DNA of 64,000 bases from Prevotellaceae bacterium MN60 (GTDB lineage Bacteria; Bacteroidota; Bacteroidia; Bacteroidales; Bacteroidaceae): NCBI GenBank assembly GCA_900199555.1, contig FZQZ01000001.1, forward strand, positions 496,001-560,000, given 5' to 3'. Made by a program: the position numbers and the translations under genes. Shown in pieces: positions 48,904 to 59,636 of the stretch (its first letter is position 1; each line of letters starts with the position of its first letter). Below the pieces are notes generated by a model. It saw only the letters and a list, made by a program, of their open reading frames with translations, was not told the DNA's origin and did no database searches.

Positions 48904-49701
48904 TCACTCTTTCTTCCCTCTCGCCCACGCTTCTTGTCTAAGAACGGCCTCTATCTTTTTGTTCTTTATCAGTTTTCTGAATGGGAAGAGAATCTTCACA
49001 GCGACACCTATCAATGGCTTATAGAATATTTGTAACTCACAATATGCCTTACGAAATTTGAACTTATCCTCCAATACGGATTGAATATTCGAATGTCCAG
49101 TTATACTTCTAACACCATCACATACGAAATGAGCTTTTCTTTCTTCTAAATAAACTCGATTCATCTCATATATAAGACCATACATCGGATAAGTATTATT
49201 GGGGAAATCTGGATCTATTCCCATTGTACTATAATCACAGTAATCTTCAAATAAAGTATTAATAGCGAACGATGCTGGTTTTCCTGTTTCTATATCGTAA
49301 CCTATCCAGAATTCACTATTTGAATCCCTAAGAAGCCTATACTTCCATTGCTCTTTAGTAATTCTTATATTTCCTCCAAATCTTCTTCTAGACTTATTAA
49401 AAAGGTCATATCCCTCATTCAACATCTCATCATATGTAACAATCTTATATACATAGGTCTTCAGAGCTCTTCTTACTTGGTTTCTCACCTTCGATGGAAG
49501 TTCTTCAATTCCTCCAAAAGTATCCTTAATTACATACCAAAAAGATGTAGGGGTTTCTTTGTCCCAATTATATGTATTGCGAACTATTAGTCCTTTTCTC
49601 TTTAATAAGAAATTAGCATCCTTAACATCCATAGTATTAGAAATTCTAATACTCCTCTTGTTAATCCAAATGCCGTTATATAATACGAAATCTCTTATCA
49701 T
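48904..49701 (-). CDS. GNAT/FemAB-like acyltransferase-type protein of the polysaccharide locus
   Basis: A 265-aa protein with a GNAT-like C-terminal half (FWIGYDIETGKPASFAINTLF, MYGLIYEMNRVYLEERKAHFVCDGVRS, LEDKFKFRKAYCELQIFYKP) resembling FemAB-like or GNAT acyltransferases in capsule loci. It might acylate an amino sugar. Overlaps the upstream GT2 gene by 4 bp (ATGA). AT-rich like its neighbours. Specific function not assigned. Confidence 0.6.
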   Translation of the reverse strand: MIRDFVLYNGIWINKRSIRISNTMDVKDANFLLKRKGLIVRNTYNWDKETPTSFWYVIKDTFGGIEELPSKVRNQVRRALKTYVYKIVTYDEMLNEGYDLFNKSRRRFGGNIRITKEQWKYRLLRDSNSEFWIGYDIETGKPASFAINTLFEDYCDYSTMGIDPDFPNNTYPMYGLIYEMNRVYLEERKAHFVCDGVRSITGHSNIQSVLEDKFKFRKAYCELQIFYKPLIGVAVKILFPFRKLIKNKKIEAVLRQEAWARGKKE

Positions 49702-50498
49702 ATATTATAAAACCTATCGTAAATATACTTATGAGCCTGATAATTATACTTGCATTGTCGTTTCACGTTCATTTTCCCGATAGAGACATGTTCGCTGTCC
49801 CATATTTTTAGTGAAGGAACATATCTCACTTTCAATGACACTTCACGAATCAATTCTGCGAAGAAGTTTTCTTCACAGAACAAGAATACAGGATATTCTA
49901 TTTTGGGATAATGTTTAAAGAAAGAGCGAGTCAGCAGAATAAAAGCTCCATGTCCAGCATAAATATCTTTTTCCATTTCATTTGACAAGACTTTTCTCTT
50001 TCTTCTATATAAAGACATATAATATAATCTATAGAGTATTGGATATTTAAACAAGAAACATAATGCTTTAAATCTTTTCTTTGAAGGCCTGCTTTCCGTC
50101 CACTTGTCTCTTCCCTCTTGTAGAGAAAATATGGAAGGTGCCACCCATGCTACTTCATTAGGTATATTCGTCTCTACTAAAGTACTGAAGAAAGACTCGT
50201 CTAACCTTAAGTCAACATTAGAGATCGCTACATAATCATAACACTCAATATGAGGTTCATTATTTATGACGTAACTAGCACCGCCCAAATAGCCCCAATT
50301 ATCTAACTGTACAAAAGAAAGTTGAAAACGCTTCCATTTATATGAAAGTATTTCTCTACGAATTGATGAATTGTCTGCTACAACAACCTTCAGATGGATA
50401 TCTTTTTCACATTGCGAAAGACTCATCTCTATCGTATCAAGATACTCCATTAGAGCATCATAAGAATTATAATTTACGGCAACTAAAAGAAAGTTCAT
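49698..50498 (-). CDS. Glycosyltransferase family 2 (rhamnosyltransferase-like)
   Basis: A 266-aa GT-A protein: LLVAVNYNSYDALMEYLDTI, LKVVVADNSS, LDNWGYLGGASYVIN, YVAISNVDLRLDESFF (the DxD-like NVDL), and YAGHGAFILLTRSFF. The pattern is that of WbbL/RfbF-type transferases. Acceptor and donor unknown. Confidence 0.87.
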   Translation of the reverse strand: MNFLLVAVNYNSYDALMEYLDTIEMSLSQCEKDIHLKVVVADNSSIRREILSYKWKRFQLSFVQLDNWGYLGGASYVINNEPHIECYDYVAISNVDLRLDESFFSTLVETNIPNEVAWVAPSIFSLQEGRDKWTESRPSKKRFKALCFLFKYPILYRLYYMSLYRRKRKVLSNEMEKDIYAGHGAFILLTRSFFKHYPKIEYPVFLFCEENFFAELIREVSLKVRYVPSLKIWDSEHVSIGKMNVKRQCKYNYQAHKYIYDRFYNI

Positions 50499-50505
50499 GT
50501 TCGTA

Positions 50506-51711
50506 TTATTCTAATGTTTCAAGCCAATCAACAATTCTTTTGGCTTGAACACTATTATTTTTATTTTTAAGCACAAAATCTCTTCCTTTATTCCCCAAAG
50601 TATTAAGTTCATCTGTATCCATCTGCAGAATCTGGTCAAGAACAACAGATAATCCTTCTACTGTTTCCTCCTCTATTGGAATAATATAATTAAAATAAAC
50701 ATCAGGAATACCCTTTAGCCTTGTTGATATCACAGGAGTTCCGGAAACAAGATACTCCATGATTTTGGATGGGAAAGAATACTTTGTATAATCCTCATTG
50801 GAAAAACGAGGATTAATTAAGAAATCTGCCTGTTGCTGCATTGTTACCACTTTATCATGTGGACAATAGCCAAAGTATTTTATATTTGCATTATTAAGGG
50901 TAGAAAGGTACTCTTCTAATTCACCTTTTCCCAAAAGCCACAGTTCTATTTTTGAGTCTTTTCTTGATGCCACAGCATCTATCAACATCTTAACACCATA
51001 CTTTTCATATAATCCTCCAGTATACATAAGAATTATATTATTACTTGATGTTTGCCTTTCTATTTGTCGATCTTGATGGTTCACAACAGATGTACTATCA
51101 ACAAGTCCTTCAACAACTATCATTGGTCGATTCTTGGGATTGATATGCTCATCCATATAAGATGATAGTTCTATATAAGCATCATAATGTGTAGTAATAC
51201 TAGAGTAGAACTTTCTTTGAAGTGAATGAATCCAAGAGATATTTCCTTTATATTGATGCAAATACATTTGAGGAATATCAGCGGCAAAACCAACCATTTT
51301 CACACCAAATATCTTTCCGAAGAGCAATGCTGGTGTAGAAACCCAAAAACGCATAACATCACATATAACCAACTGTGGTTTTTCTCTTCGTAACAAATAG
51401 CCTATCAGTTTTATTATGACTGCACAGAATCTTACTATTTGACTCACAACAGGAATTGATATGAATGGCAGGTATTCTATGATATGATCATTATTATCTT
51501 GCTCTTTATATCCTCTCCAAAATAGTCGACCATTCCCCCTTGAAATCTGACGATCACACAGAGTTGTATTCTTTATTCCATTATTACTTAGACCAGATAT
51601 AAGAAGTGCGAGATAGTGCTGTATCGACACCTCTGGTTTATTCTTTAATTCTTTAAACAGTTCATCAAATGTTGACGAACTACACAAGCAACTAACCCAA
51701 AACAATCTCAT
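50506..51711 (-). CDS. Glycosyltransferase family 4-like
   Basis: A 401-aa GT-B protein: donor-site domain LMYTGGLYEKYGVKMLIDAV, ELWLLGKGELEEYL, FGYCPHDKVVTMQQQADFLINPR, and the E-x7-E-like FPSKIMEYLVSGTPVISTRLKGIP. Overlaps the polymerase gene by 20 bp. Donor and acceptor sugars are unknown. Confidence 0.88.
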   Translation of the reverse strand: MRLFWVSCLCSSSTFDELFKELKNKPEVSIQHYLALLISGLSNNGIKNTTLCDRQISRGNGRLFWRGYKEQDNNDHIIEYLPFISIPVVSQIVRFCAVIIKLIGYLLRREKPQLVICDVMRFWVSTPALLFGKIFGVKMVGFAADIPQMYLHQYKGNISWIHSLQRKFYSSITTHYDAYIELSSYMDEHINPKNRPMIVVEGLVDSTSVVNHQDRQIERQTSSNNIILMYTGGLYEKYGVKMLIDAVASRKDSKIELWLLGKGELEEYLSTLNNANIKYFGYCPHDKVVTMQQQADFLINPRFSNEDYTKYSFPSKIMEYLVSGTPVISTRLKGIPDVYFNYIIPIEEETVEGLSVVLDQILQMDTDELNTLGNKGRDFVLKNKNNSVQAKRIVDWLETLE

Positions 51712-52918
51712 TTTTCACAAAATTCCCTTTTCTATTAGTAGACAAGCCATAAGCTACCATTAAGTTAAACAACAAAGAAGCTCTCATATCTTCATTTATT
51801 AATGCAAGAAAGAGAACCACAAAGAACAGGATTCTTAGATACGTACTAGAATAGCCTCTTCTAATGAAACGAACGAAAGCGATAAAATAGAATGCACATA
51901 CCAAGATTCCGTTTACTGCTAATTGTTTAAAGAAAGTTGCCGTTGCTAAATCTCCATCGAACATTTCTCCATATAGTTTCCCTGAATAAATCGGAAATAA
52001 TTGGTTGAACACATCTGGTCCAACCCCCAAAGGACTATTCATAAAGATTTGAAGTGGTACATAAATAGAAGCCAATCTCACCTCTGTTGTTCCAGTTCCT
52101 CCATCTGCAACTTTATCTAACAACAAAGAACTATATATATTATCGCCCTCCATTGCTATATAATAAGCCAATATAATCAGTGGCAACGCAACAAGAATGT
52201 TCTTTGTTTGTCTTCGGTATATAGCACCACCTGCATATATTACAGCTCCGATAATAAATCCGCCTGTAGATACTGTTGTTAACAAGGTTAATACATAAAT
52301 AAAGATTCTTTTCAAGTTTGATTCTTTGGAAAACCATTCAAGGAAGAGAGCAATATTTATGTATACCATAAAAACACCAGGTTCTCTAAATATTCCAAAA
52401 TTTCGGAAAGGTAGAGAAGAGAATGTTACAGAAAAAATAGTATTTCTAAATTCATTGCCTACTACATTATATTCCAAGGGGAAAATAGATAATAGCGATG
52501 GTATGAACAGGTTTACGAAGTAGATGATTAAAGAATAGACAGATAGGAATTCTATTATTCTACAATATGCGATTCTAAAGAAAGATAATGAATAGCGGTT
52601 TGCATATATTAATCCCGCAAGAATTAGAATAATGTTGTAGATAAAACCAAACTTTAACCATCCAGACATCATTGCGCTAATCACAAACAAGCCCAAAAGA
52701 AGTAACACAGGTGCAAACACATCCTTTTTTACTGGAGGAATAGAATAAAGCATATAACACGACACACCTACTAAAACCAGATATTTCAGTGCATTGTAAA
52801 TAGGCGACCCAAACGTTCCAAACAACATCGTATCCTCTGATGTGTATATTAGTAGGAACAAAAGAATCTCACCTACAGAAGTATTCTTTAATATATTAAT
52901 TCGTGATAACAGACTCAT
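51692..52918 (-). CDS. wzy: Wzy-type O-antigen/capsule polymerase
   Basis: A 408-aa integral membrane protein with about ten hydrophobic segments and a large loop around residues 130-200 (FRNFGIFREPGVFMVYINIALF), the layout of Wzy polymerases that join repeat units in the periplasm. RxxGxxxEPG is a common Wzy/WaaL-type loop motif. Single copy in the locus next to Wzx supports the role. Sequence is poorly conserved in this family. Confidence 0.75.
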   Translation of the reverse strand: MSLLSRINILKNTSVGEILLFLLIYTSEDTMLFGTFGSPIYNALKYLVLVGVSCYMLYSIPPVKKDVFAPVLLLLGLFVISAMMSGWLKFGFIYNIILILAGLIYANRYSLSFFRIAYCRIIEFLSVYSLIIYFVNLFIPSLLSIFPLEYNVVGNEFRNTIFSVTFSSLPFRNFGIFREPGVFMVYINIALFLEWFSKESNLKRIFIYVLTLLTTVSTGGFIIGAVIYAGGAIYRRQTKNILVALPLIILAYYIAMEGDNIYSSLLLDKVADGGTGTTEVRLASIYVPLQIFMNSPLGVGPDVFNQLFPIYSGKLYGEMFDGDLATATFFKQLAVNGILVCAFYFIAFVRFIRRGYSSTYLRILFFVVLFLALINEDMRASLLFNLMVAYGLSTNRKGNFVKNEIVLG

Positions 52919-52939
52919 TATATCTTATTTTTGTTAAGA

Positions 52940-53566
52940 TTACACACACATCTTTATTTTTAGTTTCTCTACCTCATCATACCTTCTTTTATATTCATCT
53001 CCGTTTGTTTGGTACCATGCAAGAGTATTCTTTTTTATTTCAGAAGGCATGCCACCAATCATAACATCATTACTCTCAATACTTTTGTTTACAAGAGAGT
53101 TAGCTCCGATTTGTATATTATTGCCTAATGATACTTTTTTTGTTATTATGGCTCCAGCTGCTAAATACATACCATCACCTATTATTGTTCCACTATTTGC
53201 TATACAAGTAGATGTATGTAATACTGCATAACTACCAATTTTATTAGATTCGCCAATGACTATGGTGCCTGCATGCCCAATGACACAGCCATATCCCAAG
53301 ACATCACATCCTATATCAAAACCTAATTTAATTCCAATTCTATAATATTTCATCTTCCAGAAACATCCTAATAATCTATTAAGAAGTCCCTTCTGATGCG
53401 AATAGTAAGAGGTTTTTCTCATTGATTCCAGATACAGCATTATATAATCGGGTAGAAAGTGTTTCTTAAACCATGTAAGAAAACTCTCTCTGAAATGACC
53501 TCTATTCATCATTCGATCTGCCATCAAATAGAACTTCAACTGATTCCTATTCTGTATTTCTGCCAT
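52940..53566 (-). CDS. Serine acetyltransferase-like hexapeptide protein
   Basis: A 208-aa left-handed beta-helix protein: CDVLGYGCVIGHAGTIVIGE, IGSYAVLHTSTCIA, GTIIGDGMYLAAGAIITKKV, IGANSLVNKSIESNDVMIGGMPSEI. It matches CysE-like polysaccharide acetyltransferases; likely O-acetylates a sugar. Confidence 0.8.
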   Translation of the reverse strand: MAEIQNRNQLKFYLMADRMMNRGHFRESFLTWFKKHFLPDYIMLYLESMRKTSYYSHQKGLLNRLLGCFWKMKYYRIGIKLGFDIGCDVLGYGCVIGHAGTIVIGESNKIGSYAVLHTSTCIANSGTIIGDGMYLAAGAIITKKVSLGNNIQIGANSLVNKSIESNDVMIGGMPSEIKKNTLAWYQTNGDEYKRRYDEVEKLKIKMCV

Positions 53567-53588
53567 GATTTCTACAATGATAATTCTA

Positions 53589-54608
53589 TTAAATGCTCTT
53601 TAAATCAACCATAAAACACAACATGAGGTATCGTATATTAAAACAACATTCTCTCATTGAATATGTGATATATTTAAAAGAAATAATAGATTTATTACAA
53701 CTATTTTTTTCAAAAGTAAGGAAATGGACTATTAGCAGATTGGTGATGTATCTCCTTATGAAACCACTCACATGAGAATTCATTTTTCTAAAATTTGAAA
53801 TAAATTCTAAGTATGGCTCGTATTGTTCATCACACAAATCCCGACCACGCAAGAGGCTCTTCCAAGTTTTGTCATTTTCTTCCGGAATGATAAGATTATA
53901 CAATTTCTCTATTCGCTTTAATAATCTATCGGCACATGCTTGCTGTTCCTCTTTGTGTTTTGTAAAAATCTGTCCACTTGAATATCTATACTTGATTAAC
54001 GGAGCCTTTATATTGGTTACACTTCGTAAATCTTTCTCCATTAATGATATCCATAAGGCATAATCCTGTGCATATCTAAAGTTCTCATCATATGAAACAG
54101 AAGATTTCTCATTACATCTTAAGATGGCAGAAGGATGCAGAAGAGGTGAAGTCGTTAATGAAGTCTTTAATAATTGTTTATAACCTGTTGGAACCTCTAT
54201 TCGACGTATGATATTATCATTCTCATCTATTGCATAACCGCCACCACCAGAAGCAAAAACTTTTGGGTGCTTATCCATATAACACACCTGCTTCTGTATC
54301 CTGTCAGGTAATGAGATGTCATCCGCATCCATTCGAACCACATATTCTCCTTTGCAAAGGCTGAGTCCTTTATTTAATGATTTTGTCAATCCAAGATTAA
54401 CCTCATTCTGGAAATAATGGATTCTTGAATCTTTTGCCATATATTCCCTTACCACGTTGGGAAGATTATTATTTGGTGGACAATCTCCAATAATTACAAA
54501 TTCAATGTTCCTATATGTTTGATTCAGAATGCTCTCTATGGATTTTCGCAGAAAGCATTCCTTTTCATTATAGAAACACATTAAAACACTTACTAGGGTA
54601 TTTTCCAT
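53589..54608 (-). CDS. Glycosyltransferase family 2
   Basis: A 339-aa GT-A protein: LVSVLMCFYNEKECFLRKSIESI, VIIGDCPPNNN, NLGLTKSLNKGL, YVVRMDADDISLPDRIQKQV (the DxDD metal site). The C-terminal ~90 residues end in a hydrophobic patch. Start 54608 preferred; MIM at 54614 is possible. Confidence 0.88.
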   Translation of the reverse strand: MENTLVSVLMCFYNEKECFLRKSIESILNQTYRNIEFVIIGDCPPNNNLPNVVREYMAKDSRIHYFQNEVNLGLTKSLNKGLSLCKGEYVVRMDADDISLPDRIQKQVCYMDKHPKVFASGGGGYAIDENDNIIRRIEVPTGYKQLLKTSLTTSPLLHPSAILRCNEKSSVSYDENFRYAQDYALWISLMEKDLRSVTNIKAPLIKYRYSSGQIFTKHKEEQQACADRLLKRIEKLYNLIIPEENDKTWKSLLRGRDLCDEQYEPYLEFISNFRKMNSHVSGFIRRYITNLLIVHFLTFEKNSCNKSIISFKYITYSMRECCFNIRYLMLCFMVDLKSI

Positions 54609-54617
54609 TATCATAAA

Positions 54618-55757
54618 TTACCTTCCTCCAGAAAGAACGATTAATAAAGAAGGTATATATTTTCGTATGAACCAATAGATAAGAACACAAATACAAGAAA
54701 CTATTAACGCACAAATCATGTACCCCAAGAGAGAGGTCATTGCATTATTTGTTGAGAGAAAACGTGATGTTATTGTATTACATATTGCCATAACATACCC
54801 GTTATGCAAAGCAAAAACGAAAAATGAACTACCAGCCAATAACGAATAACTCTTAAGCAAATGATTGGTTACACCTTTTAAAGTCAATCTCAATACTAGG
54901 ACCAAAGAAGTAACCACAAAACATCTAATTGCAATACCTAAAATAGCAGGAGAGACATTTATCTTCAATAACACCACAGATACGAAAAAAAGTATTATTG
55001 ACATCACGCATATTGAATGAGACAAGAATTCAGATAATCCCATATCAGAAATACTCTTTCTGTTAATTGCAATCCAACATCCCAAAGAATAGCAAAACAC
55101 TCCCGTAACTGATAGGAACCTAATAGGAATCCAAACATCTAAAATCATCAGTCCACCCAATATAAAGATAAAAATAAGCTTTGTATATCGAGTGAACCAA
55201 TAGATAATCGGAGCCAATATATTCAATAATATTAAATCTCGAATAAACCAAAGAGGACCATCAATAGGGCAACCACCTTTGGGCATATTCATTCCGAAGA
55301 TATTTGCTCTGTTAATTTCTGTTGCTCCATACAAATTATTATCCCAAAATATGCGCCAATAGCCTCTACATTGAAGCGACTGCATATCAAATCCATCACC
55401 TCGTATTATTGGAACAACAACAAACGGAATAATAAAAAACAATAGATTCCATACCAAATATGGTATAACTAATGATTTTGTTCTTTTCTTAAGTTTATGC
55501 AGATATGTATGATTCTCCCAATCTTCCAGATTCTGAAAAAAAAGATATCCAGAAATCAAGAAGAATAAAGGAACAGCTATTTGAGCAATGATTTGTGCAA
55601 TAACTGCATGTATTGTTACTGCAGATTCCTCTAAAAGTCCCAACTCAACTCCCTCGCAGACTGTAAAGAGAAAAGGAGTATGCATAAACACTATAAGCAC
55701 AGCCATCGGAAATCGCAGCCAATTGATTACTAGAGAATCTGTATTGCTTACACTCAT
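54618..55757 (-). CDS. Acyltransferase 3 family membrane protein
   Basis: A 379-aa multipass protein with ~10 TM helices: VINWLRFPMAVLIVFMHTPF (His of motif R-x10-H), FFLISGYLFFQN, PLWFIRDLILLNILAPI. The pattern is that of O-acyltransferases that acetylate capsule or O-antigen sugars. Confidence 0.85.
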   Translation of the reverse strand: MSVSNTDSLVINWLRFPMAVLIVFMHTPFLFTVCEGVELGLLEESAVTIHAVIAQIIAQIAVPLFFLISGYLFFQNLEDWENHTYLHKLKKRTKSLVIPYLVWNLLFFIIPFVVVPIIRGDGFDMQSLQCRGYWRIFWDNNLYGATEINRANIFGMNMPKGGCPIDGPLWFIRDLILLNILAPIIYWFTRYTKLIFIFILGGLMILDVWIPIRFLSVTGVFCYSLGCWIAINRKSISDMGLSEFLSHSICVMSIILFFVSVVLLKINVSPAILGIAIRCFVVTSLVLVLRLTLKGVTNHLLKSYSLLAGSSFFVFALHNGYVMAICNTITSRFLSTNNAMTSLLGYMICALIVSCICVLIYWFIRKYIPSLLIVLSGGR

Positions 55758-55842
55758 CTTCTTTTATTTTAAGTTTATTGAAATAATTATAGACTCATAC
55801 CTCTGCAGTAATATCTTGCTACAGATAATAGATTTACATATA

Positions 55843-57117
55843 TCAAGATAGTAGAACTTTATCATAAATCGCAAGTAATGAATCTATATTTGATTCTTGG
55901 CAATGTCTTTCTGCAGCAACTTTTCTCATCATTGTATTATCAAAATTACTAGATGATTCAAATAGCATACATATCTTGTATGCAAGTTGCTCTACTTCTT
56001 CACAGCGATACATTTCTCCACACATATTATTGGGAATAAAGTCTGGAACTCCACCAACATAAGAAGCCACACATGGAACTCCTACCAGTTGTGCCTCTCC
56101 TAAGGAGTTTGGACTGTTTTCTATCGTTGAAGGACAAACAAAGATATTAGCCTTAATTAGTCGTTCTTTCATTTCTGACGCATCTAACGGTCCAACAAAG
56201 ACAACATTATCCATAAGTCCTAATCTTTTGAGCTTCTTTATTATTAGGCGCCAATATCCTGGTATCATTATACGGCGAAGATATGATTCATTTTTTCTTG
56301 TAATGTCTGGACCTGCTATATAAACTTTAACATCTGGATATTTTCTTTTAACAATAAGGAGAGCATCTAAGAAGAGATGTAAGCCTTTGATTGGATAATT
56401 TGCTTGACTTAAAAAGATGGTATGCTTTTCGCACTTATCAAATATCCATTCCGCATTATAGAACTCATCTCGTAATGTTTCATTACAGAAATAATAATGT
56501 CTATTAGGATTTATTGCCCATGTATGAATTCTATCAAATTGTGTTCTGCCAATTACATGGTTTACGCACTTCAACAAGGACAACTCATTATCTCCTCTCC
56601 GTTTAAACAGAATTTGTTCCTTAGATATAGAAGAATTAAACAATATATCGCGTAAAGTCAGGGCACTCCATTTCTCCCATGTACTTATACCCATTTGATA
56701 ATATGTAGCAATAACGCTTATTAAACCCTGGATTGAAACGACAACACGCTGACTACCATTTGCTTTAATATATGCTAAACCAAGAGAATGCTCTGTACCA
56801 TGAATATGTATTATGTCGGGGGTTATTCTCTCATTTATTTCATGCATGCTCTTTAGTACCACTTTATCTTTATGGGCATTCAGAGTACAATCATTATTAA
56901 TCGGAAACAAAAAATATTTTATAGATTTTCCTTCAACCAGTGTCACCTCTTGAACATTTCTATCTCCAACTGCGACAAATAGTTGAATATTACCCCTTCT
57001 ACTCAACATATTCGCAGCACTATATATCCAACCTCCAGAGCCTCTGAAAGAAGTACTTCCCTTTTTTAAAGCAAGAACTTCAGGTGGAATTGTTGCAGTT
57101 ATCCAAAGAACCTTCAT
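55843..57117 (-). CDS. Glycosyltransferase family 4
   Basis: A 424-aa GT-B protein: IDIHIHGTEHSLGLAYIK-like sequence at IIHIHGTEHSLG, TIFLSQANYPIKGLHLFLDAL, VKVYIAGPD, VVFVGPLDASEMKERL, FVCPSTIENSPNSLGEAQLVGVPCVAS (E-x7-E). Likely adds a sugar to the repeat unit; specificity unknown. Confidence 0.9.
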   Translation of the reverse strand: MKVLWITATIPPEVLALKKGSTSFRGSGGWIYSAANMLSRRGNIQLFVAVGDRNVQEVTLVEGKSIKYFLFPINNDCTLNAHKDKVVLKSMHEINERITPDIIHIHGTEHSLGLAYIKANGSQRVVVSIQGLISVIATYYQMGISTWEKWSALTLRDILFNSSISKEQILFKRRGDNELSLLKCVNHVIGRTQFDRIHTWAINPNRHYYFCNETLRDEFYNAEWIFDKCEKHTIFLSQANYPIKGLHLFLDALLIVKRKYPDVKVYIAGPDITRKNESYLRRIMIPGYWRLIIKKLKRLGLMDNVVFVGPLDASEMKERLIKANIFVCPSTIENSPNSLGEAQLVGVPCVASYVGGVPDFIPNNMCGEMYRCEEVEQLAYKICMLFESSSNFDNTMMRKVAAERHCQESNIDSLLAIYDKVLLS

Positions 57118-57133
57118 CGTATTTTATAATATT

Positions 57134-58042
57134 TCAAGATAAAGATCGAGCTGGTAATTTTATCCATTCTCCAATAGTTTTATCCCATTCTTCTGGATAA
57201 AAAGTCTCAAAACCAGAACCTGGAGAAAATGTTAACTCTCCAAAATATATTTCACCATTGATGTCATAAAAATCCACTCTAACCTGAGGGATATTTTTTG
57301 ATAACATTCTTGCAAGTTTTATCATTTCATCCCACCCTTTGGGTTTTTCTACTTCATCATCAAAATTTGGATAGCCTCTCTCAAATGGTAACTTATTAAA
57401 ATCTAAATCATAGAAATTAAGTCGTGCTTTTTTGCTTCTTTCTTTGAGCAAAAACATCATCTTAGGTTCTCCATTAAAACAGAAGAACTTATAATCCCTC
57501 AAATCACCAAATTCATCCGACATAAACTTTTCTGCTAATATTCTTCTATGGACATTCTTATATGGCCATTCGCGCCCAGCCATATAATAATTATTATGAA
57601 GGCTCTTATTTAATTTCTTAATAGCAGCCTTTTTATCAAGGGTTTCTTTATCTCGGCAAATTACAAGCCCCCCACTATCATGCGTACATTTCAAAACAAA
57701 CTGATTGGGCAATTTGTCCCATTCTATATCTTCGGGCCTTTCCCATACACCAATAGTTGGTATAATATGCTTTTCTCCAATTATTTCGGCAACATATTTT
57801 TTTACTGCATATTTATCTACCATGGTAGTATATATTGGCTGACGATCGAATAATTTGAGCCATTGCAGTTTTTCATTATATGTTTGTGGATTGTCTAAAT
57901 CAAGCTTGTATGACATCTTTGTTCGCCAAGTACATTCAATATATAATCTATCACTTAATGCCCATGGCATCTTTAGCAACAATGAGTCTAGTAATTTTCT
58001 TGGGTTTCCTATAAGGTGGAACCAATGTATCAATCGATTCAT
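57134..58042 (-). CDS. ATP-grasp fold protein (TupA-like)
   Basis: A 302-aa protein of the ATPgrasp_TupA type: YNEKLQWLKLFDRQPIYTTM, VDKYAVKKYVAEIIGEKHI, NQFVLKCTHDSGGLVIC, ILAEKFMSDEFGDLRDYKFFCFNGEPKMMF, and the metal-binding VRVDFYDINGEIYFGELTFSPGSGFE. Such proteins are frequent in capsule loci and may ligate amino acids or glycerate-type groups to sugars. Start 4 nt before the end of wzx. Confidence 0.8.
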   Translation of the reverse strand: MNRLIHWFHLIGNPRKLLDSLLLKMPWALSDRLYIECTWRTKMSYKLDLDNPQTYNEKLQWLKLFDRQPIYTTMVDKYAVKKYVAEIIGEKHIIPTIGVWERPEDIEWDKLPNQFVLKCTHDSGGLVICRDKETLDKKAAIKKLNKSLHNNYYMAGREWPYKNVHRRILAEKFMSDEFGDLRDYKFFCFNGEPKMMFLLKERSKKARLNFYDLDFNKLPFERGYPNFDDEVEKPKGWDEMIKLARMLSKNIPQVRVDFYDINGEIYFGELTFSPGSGFETFYPEEWDKTIGEWIKLPARSLS

Positions 58043-58046
58043 ATTT

Positions 58047-59573
58047 CTATCTTTTAATTTTCTCTAATACTATCTGCTTTATCCAATTCTTCTCGTCTTT
58101 CTTTAAACCAATTACCCATATTACAAGAACAGAATATAAAAAGGAGAAGCATATCTTGAGAAGATCATTCATATCGTTAGCCATATCTTTCGTTAGCAAA
58201 TATGTAATTACTAACGCACTTGTAACGATTAAAGCTCTTAATGTCACAACACCATACTGTCTTAAAGGGAATGTATTGATTAAATAACGAACGTAAAATG
58301 GCCTTATAATACATGTAAGAAAATTTATTGCCACACGAATTATAAACACAACATAAGCAGGATAGCCAGCTTTTAATAAAAACCATGATATGGGAAGATT
58401 TAAGAGGAAAAGAATGGTAGACCATGTAATATACCCGCCAACCTTTCCTTTTGCCCCAATAAGCATCCACAATGGAGCTTGCAATGCATCCATTAGGAAA
58501 TATAGAATCATTAATTGACAGAATACTGCAGCATATTCTGGACAACTATCTAACCATAATTCCAATATATAATCCGTAGAAATACAAAAGGGCACTGCAA
58601 TTAACAACAACAAATAAAATGAGAAGATTGAAGCTCTACCAACCAACTTATATAATCCGTCATTTTCTTGTGCTGCATATTGTTTCACTATCTGTGGCTG
58701 GAAAGCACTTTGGAAGTTGTAAACAAAACCATAAATAGCACTACTTACTTGATTTGCTATTCCAAATGCACCATTAGCAGCAACACTATAAAACAAATTT
58801 AACAAGATATTACCACCCTGCTGGGTAACAACGACAGCACAACCGCTAAGCATTGTCCATCCTGAATAACACATGATGTTAGCGAACAACTTCCTTTCAT
58901 ATAAAATCTTAATTCGCCCAATCCTTAATTTCCATTTACAATAGACATAAGGGATTAATACACATATTATCGAGACAATAGACAACAGGATTGAATATAC
59001 GATAAGCTTATCTCCTGGACTTATTACTATCAAGAAAGCAACGGCTAGTTTTAGCACGACCTCAATAATGCTTATATAAGCATAAAAACACATTTTCTCA
59101 TATGCTATAATAATTGCATTATATGGTGCTTGGAAAATATTAGCAATAAACGTAAGAATACAAAATTGATATACCCACTGAGTTGCTTCTACCCTGTCCA
59201 AAGGAACATTCAACTTATTTTCTACATACCAAAGGCCTATTGTTTCTGCAAGGACAAAAAAGATAAGTGCCATCACTATATGGCATAGCATACTGACACT
59301 ATATACCTTATTTACATCACCCTTTTCCCCTAATCCCAATTCGTATGAGACAAACCTTTGAGTAGAACTTCTTAGCGATGTCGAGATAAAAGAGAAAAGG
59401 ACAACAATACCACCAACAATACTATATATTCCGAAATCATCAATTCCTAGAGTTTTAATAATAACCCTGGATGTATACAATGTCACTATCAAAGTGACAA
59501 ACATTCGGATATACAGATAAACGGTATTCTTAGCAATACGCTTATTATCGGAAATTGTAGTTGCTTGAGCCAT
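58047..59573 (-). CDS. wzx: Wzx-type polysaccharide flippase
   Basis: A 508-aa MOP-superfamily transporter with ~12-14 TM helices. N-terminal KRIAKNTVYLYIRMFVTLIVTLYTSR, STSLRSSTQRFVSYELG and GNILLNLFYSVAANGAFGIA are typical of Wzx. Flips the lipid-linked repeat unit across the inner membrane. Confidence 0.88.
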   Translation of the reverse strand: MAQATTISDNKRIAKNTVYLYIRMFVTLIVTLYTSRVIIKTLGIDDFGIYSIVGGIVVLFSFISTSLRSSTQRFVSYELGLGEKGDVNKVYSVSMLCHIVMALIFFVLAETIGLWYVENKLNVPLDRVEATQWVYQFCILTFIANIFQAPYNAIIIAYEKMCFYAYISIIEVVLKLAVAFLIVISPGDKLIVYSILLSIVSIICVLIPYVYCKWKLRIGRIKILYERKLFANIMCYSGWTMLSGCAVVVTQQGGNILLNLFYSVAANGAFGIANQVSSAIYGFVYNFQSAFQPQIVKQYAAQENDGLYKLVGRASIFSFYLLLLIAVPFCISTDYILELWLDSCPEYAAVFCQLMILYFLMDALQAPLWMLIGAKGKVGGYITWSTILFLLNLPISWFLLKAGYPAYVVFIIRVAINFLTCIIRPFYVRYLINTFPLRQYGVVTLRALIVTSALVITYLLTKDMANDMNDLLKICFSFLYSVLVIWVIGLKKDEKNWIKQIVLEKIKR

Positions 59574-59636
59574 CTAAAAATTTGATTAACAAGAAAATAG
59601 GAATAATATTATCAGATTAGACATAAAACGCATTAT